A stretch of DNA of 64,000 bases from Rhizobiales bacterium 65-79 (GCA_001896885.1 MKRJ01000023.1:62001-126000); one strand, 5' to 3'; counted from the stretch's first letter, positions 8,165-17,392 are shown. The notes: generated by a model not told the origin, from the letters alone. Numbers and translations are program-made.

Positions 8165-9007
8165 CTACTTGCCGGCATAGAAGTCGGAGATGATCTTCCA
8201 GGCGGCGTCGGCGGTGTCGGCGAAGGAGATGATGTCCTGGTCGCCGGGCGAGATCGTCCCCTGCTCGGCGAGGAAATCGAGATCGACGGCCCTGTCCCAG
8301 AAGGCCTTGCCGAAGAGGATCACCGGAACGCGCTCCATGCGGCCGGTCTGGATCAGGGTGAGCGTCTCGAAGAACTCGTCCATCGTGCCGAAGCCGCCGG
8401 GAAAGATGGCGACGGCCTTCGCACGCATGATGAAATGCATCTTGCGGATGGCGAAATAGTGGAAGTTGAAGCACAGTTCCGGCGTGACATAGGCGTTCGG
8501 CGCCTGCTCGTGCGGCAACACGATGTTGAGGCCGATCGACGGCGCGCCGACATCGGCGGCGCCGCGGTTGCCCGCCTCCATCACGCCCGGCCCGCCGCCA
8601 GTCACCACGACATATTCGCGGTAGCCGGAATTCGCCGATTCCTTCGAGCAGAGTTGGGCGAAGCGGCGCGCCTCGGCATAGTAGCGGCTGTTGGCTTCGA
8701 GGTTCTTCTTCTGCGTCTCGTTCTTGGCGGCCCAGGCTTCGGCGCCGGGCTCCGGCAGACGCGCCCCGCCGAACAGGATCACCGTCGACTGGATGCCGCG
8801 CTCGGCGAGCACCATCTCGGTCTTGAGGAGTTCCAACTGCAACCTGACCGGGCGCAGCTCCCGCCTGGTCAGGAAATCGTCGTCGGCAAAGGCCAGCCGA
8901 TAGGTCGGCGAACGCGTCTGCGGCGTGTCGGGTACGCTGCGCGCGGCATGAAGGTCCTCGTCCGAATGGGCGAGCGGGGTCCATCCGGATCTTTCCATGG
9001 GATTCAT
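8165..9007 (-). CDS. LOG-family protein (TIGR00730 Rossmann fold)
   Basis: A 280-residue cytoplasmic protein with the two LOG-family signatures GGGPGVMEAGNRGA and PGGFGTMDEFFE. Family members act as nucleotide 5'-monophosphate phosphoribohydrolases, some making free cytokinins; others are of unknown physiological role. The ATG at 9007 was chosen over the frame start at 9106 because the upstream residues are low-complexity and lie in the divergent promoter region shared with dapD. The N-terminal 90 residues, before the Rossmann fold, are longer than in short LOG proteins and match the large-type subgroup. Confidence 0.9.
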   Translation of the reverse strand: MNPMERSGWTPLAHSDEDLHAARSVPDTPQTRSPTYRLAFADDDFLTRRELRPVRLQLELLKTEMVLAERGIQSTVILFGGARLPEPGAEAWAAKNETQKKNLEANSRYYAEARRFAQLCSKESANSGYREYVVVTGGGPGVMEAGNRGAADVGAPSIGLNIVLPHEQAPNAYVTPELCFNFHYFAIRKMHFIMRAKAVAIFPGGFGTMDEFFETLTLIQTGRMERVPVILFGKAFWDRAVDLDFLAEQGTISPGDQDIISFADTADAAWKIISDFYAGK

Positions 9008-9150
9008 GATACTACCCCGTACCCTTTTCCGTCCTGCCGACGCCGTCCCGTGACGCTGGCGCGATTGACCCTCACCAGACCATGAAATAGGGTCCCGCGA
9101 CTTCAAATCAGCTTATTCGGCGCGCCTTAACAGCGCGTAATGGAGTGGAC

Positions 9151-10005
9151 ATGCCGACAGCCGACATCGCCTCGCTTGAACAGACCATCGACAAGGCGTT
9201 CGAGGAGCGCGACGGCGTTTCCGCCGCCACGCGCGGCGCGGTCCGCGATGCCGTGGAGACCGCGCTCTCGCTTCTCGACAGGGGCGAAGCGCGCGTCGCC
9301 GAAAAGCAGGCCGACGGAAAGTGGCATGTCAACCAATGGCTGAAGAAGGCCGTGCTCCTGTCCTTCCGCCTCAATCCGATGGAAGTGATCGGAAACGGCC
9401 CCGGCGGCGCGGTCTGGTGGGACAAGGTGCCGTCGAAGTTCGACCGCTGGAGCGCCAACGAATTCGAGAAGGCCGGTTTCCGCGCCGTACCCAATTGCAT
9501 CGTGCGCCGCTCCGCCCATATCGCGAGGGGCGTGGTGCTCATGCCCTCCTTCGTCAATCTCGGCGCCTATGTCGACGAGGGCACCATGGTCGATACATGG
9601 GCCACGGTCGGCTCGTGCGCCCAGATCGGCAAGAACGTGCATCTTTCGGGCGGCGTCGGCATCGGCGGCGTGCTGGAGCCGATGCAGGCGGGCCCGACCA
9701 TCATCGAGGACAATTGCTTCATCGGCGCGCGATCCGAAGTGGTCGAGGGATGCATCGTGCGCGAGGGCTCGGTGCTTGGCATGGGCGTGTTCATCGGCAA
9801 GTCGACCAAGATCGTCGACCGCGCCACGGGCGAGGTCTTCTACGGCGAGGTACCGCCCTATTCGGTGGTCGTCGCCGGCACCATGCCGGGCAAGAACGTG
9901 CCCGGCGAGAATTGGGGTCCCTCGCTCTATTGCGCGGTGATCGTCAAGCGAGTCGACGAGAAGACCCGTTCAAAGACCTCGATCAACGAGTTGCTGCGTG
10001 ATTGA
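9151..10005 (+). CDS. dapD: 2,3,4,5-tetrahydropyridine-2,6-dicarboxylate N-succinyltransferase
   Basis: DapD transfers succinate from succinyl-CoA to tetrahydrodipicolinate in the succinylase branch of lysine and diaminopimelate synthesis. The 284-residue protein has the helical N-terminal domain and then a left-handed beta-helix built from hexapeptide repeats ([20 protein letters not shown], then [19 protein letters not shown]). It functions as a cytoplasmic trimer. ATG 9151 is preferred to the GTG at 9145 because TGGAGTGG is correctly spaced from it. The partner dapE lies 5.5 kb downstream at 15547. Confidence 0.97.
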   Translation: MPTADIASLEQTIDKAFEERDGVSAATRGAVRDAVETALSLLDRGEARVAEKQADGKWHVNQWLKKAVLLSFRLNPMEVIGNGPGGAVWWDKVPSKFDRWSANEFEKAGFRAVPNCIVRRSAHIARGVVLMPSFVNLGAYVDEGTMVDTWATVGSCAQIGKNVHLSGGVGIGGVLEPMQAGPTIIEDNCFIGARSEVVEGCIVREGSVLGMGVFIGKSTKIVDRATGEVFYGEVPPYSVVVAGTMPGKNVPGENWGPSLYCAVIVKRVDEKTRSKTSINELLRD

Positions 10006-10043
10006 GAGCAAGCGCGCTCAATTCCAGCACTTGCGTCGGGAGA

Positions 10044-10135
10044 GTCCTTCGAGGCTCGCCCTTCGGGCTTCGCACCTCGGAATGAGGGAAGCCAGTGCCA
10101 ACAGACCTCGTCCCACGAAGCAAGCCTCGAAGGAC
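10044..10135. repeat. Palindromic intergenic repeat with 13-bp perfect arms
   Basis: GTCCTTCGAGGCT (10044-10056) is exactly repeated in inverted form as AGCCTCGAAGGAC (10123-10135). An inner hairpin GCCCTTCGGGC lies at 10058-10068. The sequence style matches short interspersed palindromes seen widely between genes of rhizobia. It occupies the gap between dapD and the DUF805 gene, which argues that the latter starts downstream of it. Confidence 0.75.
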
Positions 10136-10166
10136 GCATTACGGCAACCGTACAGGAACTGTCCCG

Positions 10167-10535
10167 TTGAATAGGCAGCAGCTTCTCTGGCTCTTCTTCG
10201 GCGTATCGGGGCGGCTCTCGCGCGCGCCCTATTTCCTGGCCGGGCTGCTCGCGCAGCTCGTGCCGGCCTTCTTTCTCTACCGCTTCACGCTGGTGCCGGA
10301 GGCCAGCGGCGCAAGCGAGGTGCTGGCGACGATCTTCTGGGTGGCGCTTCTGCTGTCGATCTGGTCGAGCATCACGCTCGGCGTCAAGCGCCTGCACGAT
10401 TTCGGCCAGCCCGGCATCATCGCGGCTTCGCTGCTGGTGCCCGTCGTCTCCTACCTCGTTTTCCTGTTTCTCTGCTTTTATCCGGGCGATACCGGGCCGA
10501 ACCGCTTCGGCGCCTACGTCAACTCGCCGCGATAG
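10167..10535 (+). CDS. DUF805 family membrane protein
   Basis: About 122 residues with three to four hydrophobic helices. The conserved DUF805 elements are the N-terminal FFGVSGRLSRAPYF and the later LGVKRLHDFGQPG, followed by a helix and CFYPGDTGPNRFG. The function of the family is unknown. The start is uncertain: an ATG at 10095 lies inside the palindromic repeat, so the TTG at 10167, preceded by ACAGGA, is preferred; it gives the usual family length. It is convergent with the winged-helix hydrolase gene, whose stop is 6 bases away. Confidence 0.8.
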   Translation: MNRQQLLWLFFGVSGRLSRAPYFLAGLLAQLVPAFFLYRFTLVPEASGASEVLATIFWVALLLSIWSSITLGVKRLHDFGQPGIIAASLLVPVVSYLVFLFLCFYPGDTGPNRFGAYVNSPR

Positions 10536-10541
10536 AAGCCT

Positions 10542-11720
10542 TCAGGCGAAAAAGCGCTCGATCGCCTCGAAGAGCACCGACCAGGCCGGTTCCTGCGGCA
10601 GGATGACGTGGTTGGCGCTTTCCAGGAGCACGAATTCGGCGCCCGGGATGCGGGCGGCGAGCATTCGGCCCTGCTCCAGCGGCTGAACGCCGTCGTCGCT
10701 GGCATGGAGAATCAGGGTCGGCGCCGCCACCTTCTCCACCAGGTCGCTGACATCGAACCGATCGACGGCGGCCCTCAGCGCCGCGGCATTCTCCGGCGAT
10801 GTCGTCAGGCGCTGGAGTTCCACCAGCGACTCGACCTGCTCTTCGCTGCCTTCGGGAATGAACAACGTGGCGAAGGCCTTGATGAAGGGGCTGCCGCGCC
10901 GGCCCCAACCGTGCCGTATAAGGGTGATGATGGCCTCGCCCGCCTCGCGCTCGCTCGCCGGGCCGCGCACGAGACGGCCTTTCTCGAAACCTCCCTGCAG
11001 GACCATGCGGCTGATCTTTTCGGGATGGCGCGCGGCATAGGCTATGGCGATCGGGACGCCCTGCGAGGCGCCGTATATTGCGAAGCGGTCGAGGCCGGCC
11101 GCGCCGACGACGGCTTCCATGTCCTCTATGAAACGGTCGAGCGAGAAATCGGCCACGCTCCAGTCCGAAAGGCCGTTGCCCCGCTGGTCGTATCGGACGA
11201 CTTGGAAGCGACGGTCAAGCCTGTCCAGGAATGGCCGCCAGATCGGGCTGCGCCAGTCGTTTTCCAAATGGGTCAGCCAATGGCCCACCCTGACCAACGG
11301 CTCGCCGCTCCCGCTCACCCCGTAGGCGATGCGCGTGCCGTCGGCCGAGCAGCAGAAGGCGACGCGCTGGCGGTCGGCGGAGGGCGGCAAAGGCGGCGGC
11401 GCGCCGGCGTCCGCCACCTCGACCGCGCCGACGAAGCGGAAGCCATGGCGCGGCAAGGTCCTGATCCATTGCTGGCGGGCGCCATCGTCACCGATGGCCG
11501 AGCGCGCGGCGCTGATACGGGCGCTGATGGCGGAATCCGAAACGATACGGCCTCCCCATACCGCTTCGAGCAGCTCGTCCTGGGAGACGACGCGCTCGCG
11601 ATGCTCGATGAGATGCCGGAGAAGGTCGAAGACCTGCGGCTCGACCGCGCATGGCTGTCCGCCCGCGACCAGTTCGCGGGTCTCCGAAACAAGTTCGTAA
11701 TCGCCGAAACGGTAGCGCAT
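10542..11720 (-). CDS. Winged-helix (OmpR/CadC-type) DNA-binding domain fused to alpha/beta hydrolase
   Basis: The 392-residue protein has an N-terminal Trans_reg_C winged helix (residues 1-100: LVAGGQPCAVEPQVFDLLRH, VVSQDELLEAVWGGRIVSDS, then WIRTLPRHGFRFVG) joined by a proline-rich linker (about 105-120) to an alpha/beta hydrolase. Catalytic candidates are S219 in GASQG, D342 or D343 in LHASDDGV, and H371 in SANHVI. There is no receiver or transmembrane domain, so the hydrolase part may act as a ligand sensor for a regulator, or the protein may be an enzyme that binds DNA. ATG 11720 has the ribosome site AGGAAGGG; the frame extends to 11795 without added domain. The substrate and target genes are unknown. 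Confidence 0.85.
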   Translation of the reverse strand: MRYRFGDYELVSETRELVAGGQPCAVEPQVFDLLRHLIEHRERVVSQDELLEAVWGGRIVSDSAISARISAARSAIGDDGARQQWIRTLPRHGFRFVGAVEVADAGAPPPLPPSADRQRVAFCCSADGTRIAYGVSGSGEPLVRVGHWLTHLENDWRSPIWRPFLDRLDRRFQVVRYDQRGNGLSDWSVADFSLDRFIEDMEAVVGAAGLDRFAIYGASQGVPIAIAYAARHPEKISRMVLQGGFEKGRLVRGPASEREAGEAIITLIRHGWGRRGSPFIKAFATLFIPEGSEEQVESLVELQRLTTSPENAAALRAAVDRFDVSDLVEKVAAPTLILHASDDGVQPLEQGRMLAARIPGAEFVLLESANHVILPQEPAWSVLFEAIERFFA

Positions 11721-11871
11721 GACCCTTCCTAGCGTCGCGCCTCGCTTGTGGAAACACGGTTTCGCTCCGGTCGGGCAAAGACAGGAAAAAGACAAGGCAA
11801 GGGCAAGCCGGTCTTCAAGCGGCGCGACCCTGCCGGCCCTATCCTCGCTCCATCACCTGGAGGAGCGGAAC

Positions 11872-12113
11872 ATGGCATTGACCGACCTGGAACCGATCCG
11901 CCGCCGGCCCGACGGCTCGATCGATACCGGACATTACGTGCTCGTTGCCCATGAGGAGCGCCGGCGCCAGAGCCGCGCCTTCGCCGAGGCGGTCGACCCC
12001 ATCCTTCGACCATGTTCGGCAAATGGGCACACGCCCGGGCGCAATGGCTACGCCATGCGCTTGCGACCGCCTTGCGTCGAGGCGGAACGTCGCCCGACCG
12101 TCCGCCAGCCTAA
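11872..12113 (+). pseudogene. Small arginine-rich protein gene, apparently frameshifted
   Basis: A strong ribosome site (GGAGGAGCGG) precedes ATG 11872, which opens MALTDLEPIRRRPDGSIDTG, a start of the kind seen in small alphaproteobacterial proteins of unknown function. After about 42 residues the frame becomes protein-unlike and runs through to 12165, overlapping the convergent phosphatase gene by 56 bases. The -1 frame takes over convincingly as FGKWAHARAQWLRHALATAL and stops at 12113, a 4-base convergent overlap. Adding one C to the CCCC run at 11997-12000 would join both parts into an 80-residue protein. Either this is a frameshift mutation or a sequencing error in the C run. Confidence 0.5.
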
Positions 12114-12907
12114 TTTTCCGCCAGCCGTCTCAGATCCCCGACGGCGCCCGGCGCGGCGGCAATGACCGTGGCGCCCTTCGTCAGCCCGCCCGCCGCCACG
12201 GGGAAGGGGCGATGCCAGCCGCCGGCCTCCGCGACGAGGCAATAGCCGGCCATGCAGTCCCAGGCATGCATGTAGGGCTCGTAGTAGCCGGCCAGCCTGC
12301 CGGCCGCGACATAGGCCAGGCTCAGCGCGCCCGAACCGTTGCGCATGAAATTGCCGCCCTCCTCGAGAAGCCGGCGGATGAAGCCGGCGACGACTTCCGG
12401 CGAAGCATGATGGTTGGCGCCGAAGCCGAGGGTCCGGTTCTTGAGGGTCAGCGAATTGTCGAGGACAAGCGGGCGACCGTCGAGCGTCGCGCCGAGCCCT
12501 CGCGCGGCGGCGTAAAGCTCGTCGACCACGGGCGCGTATATCGCCCCGACGACGATCCCTTCGCCCTTGAGCACTGCGATCGACACGCACCAGGAAGGCA
12601 TGCCCGCGACGAAGGGAATGGTGCCGTCGATCGGGTCGACCACCCAGGTGTATTCGCCGCCGGCGGCGAGCCCGTATTCCTCGCCAAGCATCCCATCGCC
12701 GGGAAAGGCGGCAGCGACGCGGGAACGGATGAGTTCCTCCACCTCGCGATCGGCGGCCGAGACGACGTCGTGGAGCGTCGCCTTGCTCTCGATGACCAGC
12801 CTGTCGCGCGCCTTGAAATGCTCGAACGCCAGCGCGCCGGCGGTGCGCGCGATCTCCTTGGCAAGGTCGAACCGAGACTGGATGTCGACGGAAACGTGCA
12901 CCGTCAT
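12110..12907 (-). CDS. Inositol monophosphatase family protein
   Basis: The 265-residue protein shows the metal-dependent IMPase signatures: GEEYG (metal-binding Glu), WVVDPIDGTIPFV (motif DPxDGT) and, toward the C-terminus, MHAWDCMAGYCLVAEAGG. Members hydrolyse inositol phosphates, histidinol phosphate or related sugar phosphates; the sequence does not let me choose between a SuhB-like and a histidinol-phosphatase (HisN) role. ATG 12907 follows GGGCGGCAGGGCG; the frame extends to 13135 but only with non-homologous residues. It is transcribed away from the PQQ dehydrogenase end, 142 bases downstream of it. Confidence 0.9.
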   Translation of the reverse strand: MTVHVSVDIQSRFDLAKEIARTAGALAFEHFKARDRLVIESKATLHDVVSAADREVEELIRSRVAAAFPGDGMLGEEYGLAAGGEYTWVVDPIDGTIPFVAGMPSWCVSIAVLKGEGIVVGAIYAPVVDELYAAARGLGATLDGRPLVLDNSLTLKNRTLGFGANHHASPEVVAGFIRRLLEEGGNFMRNGSGALSLAYVAAGRLAGYYEPYMHAWDCMAGYCLVAEAGGWHRPFPVAAGGLTKGATVIAAAPGAVGDLRRLAEN

Positions 12908-13027
12908 CGCGCCCTGCCGCCCCCGTTTCCTGTTGCCGGAATGATTTTGCAATCGTGTGCAACGGTGTAGCCGCCGGAGCCGGAAAGTCAAGCGCGGTGG
13001 CTCTTGCACTATCGGCGGAAGAATTTT

Positions 13028-13046
13028 GACGGCGCGACGCGCCGTC
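13028..13046. terminator. Hairpin just past the glucose dehydrogenase stop
   Basis: GACGGCGC and GCGCCGTC form a perfect 8-bp stem with a 3-base loop, 3 bases beyond the dehydrogenase stop codon (13050). On the minus strand only a weak AAAATTCTT tract follows, whereas T6 follows on the plus strand, so it may be an inefficient or bidirectional terminator. Confidence 0.45.
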
Positions 13047-13049
13047 AGG

Positions 13050-15386
13050 TTATTTTTTCGGCAGCGCGTAGGCGATGATCGCATCGCCCGCCTTGGTGCC
13101 GGTCGATCCGTGCCCTCCGGCGACGACCAGTACATATTGCCGTCCGTCCGAGCCCTGATAGCTCATCGGCGTGGCCTGGCCGCCCGCCGGCAGGCGGTGC
13201 TGCCACAGCTTGCGACCGGTCGTGACATCGTAGGCGCGAACATAATAGTCGAGCGAGCCCGAGTAGAAGGCGACGCCGCCGGCCGTCATCATCGGGCCGC
13301 CGATGCCCGGCACACCCATCCTGAACGGCAGCGGCAGCGGCGAGAGATCGCGCACGGTCCCGTTCTTATGCTGATAGACCGTCTGCCCGGTCCTCAGATC
13401 GACGCCGGCGACATAGCCCCAGGGCGGCGCCTGACAGGGCAGAGCGATGGGCGACATGAAGGGTTTCAGCCTGACCGCGTAGGGCGCGCCGTAATTCTCG
13501 TTGAGGCCGGGCTTGCCCTTCGACACATAATTCTTCGTAGCGTTCTCGCGCGGGACGAGCGTCGAGGTGAAGGCGAGATAGACGGGCGTCGTGAACACGA
13601 CCTGCCGCATGGGATCGACCGCCACGCCGCCCCAATTGAAGGTGCCGAAATTGCCCGGATAGATGATCGAGCCCTTCTCCGAAGGCGGCGTGTAGCGGCC
13701 CTCGTAGTTGAGAGAGCGAAACTCGATGCGGCACGCCAGCTGGTCGAACATGGTGATGCCCCACATGTCGCTCTCGGTCAGGCGCGCCGGGTTGAAGGAT
13801 ATGGTCGATATGGGCTGCGTCGGCGCCGTCTTGTCCCCTTTCGCGGCGTCATCCGGAGCCGGCTTCTCGGTAACCGGCAGCAGCGGCTTCCCGGTACGGC
13901 GATCGAGCAGGTAGATGTCGCCCTGCTTGGTCGGCTGCAGGAGTGCCGGCACGATGCCGTCCGGCCCGTGCCAGTCGAGCAGTTCCGGCTGGGCCGGCAT
14001 ATCCATGTCCCAGAGATCGTGATGCACGGCCTGGAAGACCCAGCGCACCTGTCCGGTGAGGATGTCGAGCGCGACGATCGAGGAGGAATATTTCTCCGTG
14101 TTCGCGCTGCGATTGCCGCCGAACTGGTCGGGCGGCGCATTGCCCATCGGCACATAGACGAGGCCGAGGTCGGAATCGGCGCTCAGGATCGACCAGCTGT
14201 TCGGCGAGTTGTGCGTATAGGTCTTGCCCGGCGCGATCGGCTGCGTCTCGTCGGGATTGCCGCTGTCCCAGTTCCAGACAAGCCTCCCGGTCGATTCGTC
14301 ATAGGCGCGGATGACGCCGGAAGGCTCCTGCGTCGAAACATTGTCGTTGACGGCACCCCCGACGATGATCAGGCCGCGCGCCACGATCACCGGCGAGGTC
14401 GAATAGTAGAAGCCGGGGGTCAGGTCCGGCATGTCGGCCTTGAGGTCGATGACGCCCTTGTCGGCGAAGTTTTCGCAGACCTTGCCGGTTTCCGCATCAA
14501 GCGCGATCAGCCTGGCATCCGACGTCGGCAGCAGGATGCGCGTCCGGCATGCCTGGTCGCCGGCGGCGGATGCCGGTTCGTCATAGGTGACGCCGCGACA
14601 GGTCTGGTGCTGGCGATTCATGTTCTTGCCGATCCCGGGATCGTAGCGCCAGCGCTCCTTGCCAGTGTCCGCGTCGAGCGCGATGGCGATATCGTGCGGC
14701 GTGCAGAGGTAGAGGGTCTTGCCCACCTTGAGCGGCGTCACCTCATAGGTAGTCTCCTCAGGATCGCCTTTGCCGCGCTCATCGCCCGTATCATAGGTCC
14801 AGGCGACATTGAGCCCGGCGACATTTTCCGGAGTGATCTGGGTGAGCGGCGAATAGCGAAGCCCGGCATTGGTGCGGCCGTAGACAGGCCAGTCGCCGTC
14901 GGGAACGGTCGAGTTGGCCTTGGCAACGTCCGCCGAGGCGGTGGGCAGCGCGCCCGAAAGATCGTTGGCCGGAGTTGTCATGGCATAGACCGCCACCACG
15001 ATGCCGGCGAGGACCGCCGCCGTCAGGGGCAAGCCGTTCCAGCTGAGGGCGGAAGCGTGACGCGGGCGCTCGGGGTTGCGCAATTCGCGCGTCACCCAAG
15101 GCATCAGGAGCCAGATGCCGATCAGGATGATGATGTCGCCGCGCGGGGCAAGGCGCCACCAGTCGAAGCCCGCTTCGTAGATCGCCCACAGCAGCGAGCC
15201 GAAGGTGACCAGCGCGTAAAGCCACAGCGCGCGGGGCGAATGCCGCCACAGAAGAAATGCCGTGAGAAGAAAGCCGACGCCGACGACCAGATAGTACCAC
15301 GAGCCGCCCAGCACGACGAGCCAGATGCCGCCGGCCAGAAGTGCGAAGCCCAGCAGCGCGACGACGATGGCGGAAAAACGAGCCAC
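13050..15386 (-). CDS. gcd: Membrane-bound PQQ-dependent glucose dehydrogenase
   Basis: Gcd oxidises aldoses such as glucose to the lactone in the periplasm and passes electrons to ubiquinone. The 778-residue protein has about five N-terminal membrane helices (residues 5-140) and then an eight-bladed PQQ beta-propeller with the expected repeats (DWPVYGRTNAGLRYSPL, LIALDAETGKVCENF, VFQAVHHDLWDMDMPAQPEL, FNWGGVAVDP, HRLPAGGQATPMSY). The GTG at 15386 is preferred because GGAGGG is ideally placed before it; the frame runs to 15473 but the extra residues are not a membrane segment. No PQQ synthesis genes are in the window, so the cofactor must be made elsewhere or scavenged. Confidence 0.95.
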   Translation of the reverse strand: MARFSAIVVALLGFALLAGGIWLVVLGGSWYYLVVGVGFLLTAFLLWRHSPRALWLYALVTFGSLLWAIYEAGFDWWRLAPRGDIIILIGIWLLMPWVTRELRNPERPRHASALSWNGLPLTAAVLAGIVVAVYAMTTPANDLSGALPTASADVAKANSTVPDGDWPVYGRTNAGLRYSPLTQITPENVAGLNVAWTYDTGDERGKGDPEETTYEVTPLKVGKTLYLCTPHDIAIALDADTGKERWRYDPGIGKNMNRQHQTCRGVTYDEPASAAGDQACRTRILLPTSDARLIALDAETGKVCENFADKGVIDLKADMPDLTPGFYYSTSPVIVARGLIIVGGAVNDNVSTQEPSGVIRAYDESTGRLVWNWDSGNPDETQPIAPGKTYTHNSPNSWSILSADSDLGLVYVPMGNAPPDQFGGNRSANTEKYSSSIVALDILTGQVRWVFQAVHHDLWDMDMPAQPELLDWHGPDGIVPALLQPTKQGDIYLLDRRTGKPLLPVTEKPAPDDAAKGDKTAPTQPISTISFNPARLTESDMWGITMFDQLACRIEFRSLNYEGRYTPPSEKGSIIYPGNFGTFNWGGVAVDPMRQVVFTTPVYLAFTSTLVPRENATKNYVSKGKPGLNENYGAPYAVRLKPFMSPIALPCQAPPWGYVAGVDLRTGQTVYQHKNGTVRDLSPLPLPFRMGVPGIGGPMMTAGGVAFYSGSLDYYVRAYDVTTGRKLWQHRLPAGGQATPMSYQGSDGRQYVLVVAGGHGSTGTKAGDAIIAYALPKK

Positions 15387-15546
15387 CCTGCCCTCCGAAA
15401 TAACTACGTATCTCAATTCGAACGAGAACGCCGGAGATGGAAAATCGTTCCATGCCGGATGACGATTCACCATGCACCGCAGGCCGTCTCCTGGAGCAGC
15501 AATTCAATCGTGACAGGCCCCGGCGATTCGACTATCCATCGCCGCC

Positions 15547-16731
15547 ATGAACGGCCTCACCGATCCCACCCGCAACCTGGCCGAACTGATCCGCTGCCCT
15601 TCCGTGACGCCGGCCGAAGCCGGCGCGCTGGCGGCGCTCGCCGGCATGCTGGGGCCGCTCGGCTTCTCGATCGAACAGCCGGTCTTCTCCGAGGCCGGAA
15701 CGCCGGACATCGAGAACCTCTACGCACGCCTTTCCGGCAACGGAAAGCATCTCATGTTCGCCGGGCATACGGACGTCGTGCCGCCCGGCGAGGAGACCGC
15801 ATGGACGCATCCGCCATTCGGAGGGGAGATCGATGGCGGTTTCCTCTACGGACGCGGCGCCGTCGATATGAAGGGCGGCATCGCCTGCTTCGTGGCCGCG
15901 GTGGCACGGCATATCGCCGAGCACGGCCGGCCGAAGGGCTCGATTTCGCTTCTCATCACCGGCGACGAGGAAGGCCCGGCGATCAACGGCACCGCCAAGC
16001 TGCTCGACTGGGCTGAAGCAAAGGGCGAGAAGTGGGACGCGGCGATCGTGGGGGAACCCACCAATCCCGATTCGCTTGGCGACATGATCAAGATCGGGCG
16101 GCGCGGTTCGCTCTCCGGGACTATCACGGTGCATGGCCGGCAGGGCCATGTCGCCTATCCGCATCTGGCCGACAATCCGGTGCCCGGCCTGGTCGTGCTG
16201 GTCGAGGCGCTGATGCATCCCGGCTTCGACGAAGGGACAAAGGATTTCCAGCCGAGCAATCTCGAAGTCACGACGATCGATGTCGGCAATCCGGCGACGA
16301 ACGTCATCCCGGCCAAGGCCACCGCGACGTTCAATATCCGCTTCAACGATCTCTGGGACGCGGAGCGACTGCAGGCGGAGATCCACAACCGGCTCGACCA
16401 CGCCGCACGGCGTAAGAAGCTGAGGCCGGGCAAGGGCCGGATCGACTTCCAACTTTCATGGCGCGACCGGCCGAGCCCGGTCTTCCTCACACGCGACCAG
16501 GGCCTGATCGACGCTTTCGCCGGCGCCGTCGCGACCGTGACCGGCCGCCGGCCCAAGCTTTCCACTTCGGGCGGCACGTCCGACGCGCGCTTCATCAAGG
16601 ACTATTGCCCCGTCATCGAATTCGGCCTCGTCGGGCAGACCATGCATATGGTCGACGAGAGGGTGGCGCTTTCCGACCTGGAAACGCTGACCCAGATCTA
16701 TCAGCAATTCCTGCGTGACTGGTTGCCCTGA
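15547..16731 (+). CDS. dapE: Succinyl-diaminopimelate desuccinylase
   Basis: DapE, a zinc amidohydrolase of the M20 family, removes succinate from N-succinyl-LL-diaminopimelate. The 394-residue protein has the metal ligands in order: H74 ([11 protein letters not shown]), D107 ([10 protein letters not shown]), E141/E142 (TGDEEGPA), a GEPT motif, and the C-terminal H of GQTMHMVDE. The dimerisation (lid) domain lies at about residues 180-295. It complements dapD at 9151 in the same pathway. The next gene starts 4 bases after the stop, so the two are probably co-transcribed. Confidence 0.97.
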   Translation: MNGLTDPTRNLAELIRCPSVTPAEAGALAALAGMLGPLGFSIEQPVFSEAGTPDIENLYARLSGNGKHLMFAGHTDVVPPGEETAWTHPPFGGEIDGGFLYGRGAVDMKGGIACFVAAVARHIAEHGRPKGSISLLITGDEEGPAINGTAKLLDWAEAKGEKWDAAIVGEPTNPDSLGDMIKIGRRGSLSGTITVHGRQGHVAYPHLADNPVPGLVVLVEALMHPGFDEGTKDFQPSNLEVTTIDVGNPATNVIPAKATATFNIRFNDLWDAERLQAEIHNRLDHAARRKKLRPGKGRIDFQLSWRDRPSPVFLTRDQGLIDAFAGAVATVTGRRPKLSTSGGTSDARFIKDYCPVIEFGLVGQTMHMVDERVALSDLETLTQIYQQFLRDWLP

Positions 16732-16734
16732 GCA

Positions 16735-17322
16735 ATGCCATCCGCCGAAGAAATACATCAGTACCTCCACGGTGCATGGCGCATGATGCTCGGCAAGGTC
16801 GACGGGCTGCGCGAACTCGACCTTTCGGTCGACGGCTTCTGGAACTCGTTCTTCGCCGTCGTGGTAGCGCTGCCGGCGCTGATCGTGAACTGGGTGACGA
16901 TCGCCGACAGCTACGGCGACGTGGCGGCGGATTTCGAGGATCGCTTCGCCATCTTCATCCGCCTCGCCGTCATCGACCTCGTCGCGTGGCTGCTGCCGCT
17001 CGCCGGCCTCGCCCTCGTCGCGCGACGGTTCCGCTTCGCCGACCGCTACGTGCACTATGTCGTCGCCAGTAACTGGACGACGGCCATCGTCGCCTGGCTC
17101 ATGCTGCCGCCCGCCATTTTGCTGCTTTTCCTGCCCGATCAGACGGACATGGCGTGGTTCTTGTCGCTCGCCATCTTCATCGCTTCACAGATTTTCGTGT
17201 GGCGAATGACCAACGTGGCGATCGGCAGGGGCGCCGCGACCGCCAGCGCCGTCTATGCGGGCATGTTCGCCGCATCCATCGTCATTCTCATCGCGCTGCA
17301 GTGGCTGCTCGGCCTGGGCTGA
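16735..17322 (+). CDS. Conserved-looking multi-pass membrane protein of unknown function
   Basis: A 195-residue protein with about five hydrophobic segments (roughly 38-58, 72-95, 105-132, 138-160, 170-193) and a short soluble N-terminus (SAEEIHQYLHGAWRMMLGKV). I do not recognise a functional motif. It starts 4 bases after the dapE stop and is probably expressed with it. The tight coupling hints at a role in the envelope or in cell-wall precursor supply, but that is only inference from position. Codon use matches neighbouring core genes. Confidence 0.85.
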   Translation: MPSAEEIHQYLHGAWRMMLGKVDGLRELDLSVDGFWNSFFAVVVALPALIVNWVTIADSYGDVAADFEDRFAIFIRLAVIDLVAWLLPLAGLALVARRFRFADRYVHYVVASNWTTAIVAWLMLPPAILLLFLPDQTDMAWFLSLAIFIASQIFVWRMTNVAIGRGAATASAVYAGMFAASIVILIALQWLLGLG

Positions 17323-17338
17323 GCACAAAACGCGCGAC

Positions 17339-17367
17339 AGCCATGGCGGGCGATGCCGGCCATGGCT
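17339..17367. terminator. Weak hairpin between convergent genes
   Basis: AGCCATGG (17339-17346) and CCATGGCT (17360-17367) form an 8-bp stem in the gap between the membrane-protein gene and the convergent DUF6481 gene. No clear T tract follows, so termination is only suggested by position. Confidence 0.3.
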
Positions 17368-17392
17368 GAAGGGTTTCCTTGCAGGCGCGGCT

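Noticed and set aside
12957..16016. A 1019-codon plus-strand frame opposite the glucose dehydrogenase.
   Set aside because: It is the antisense shadow of gcd and runs out of frame into dapE; there is no recognisable domain.
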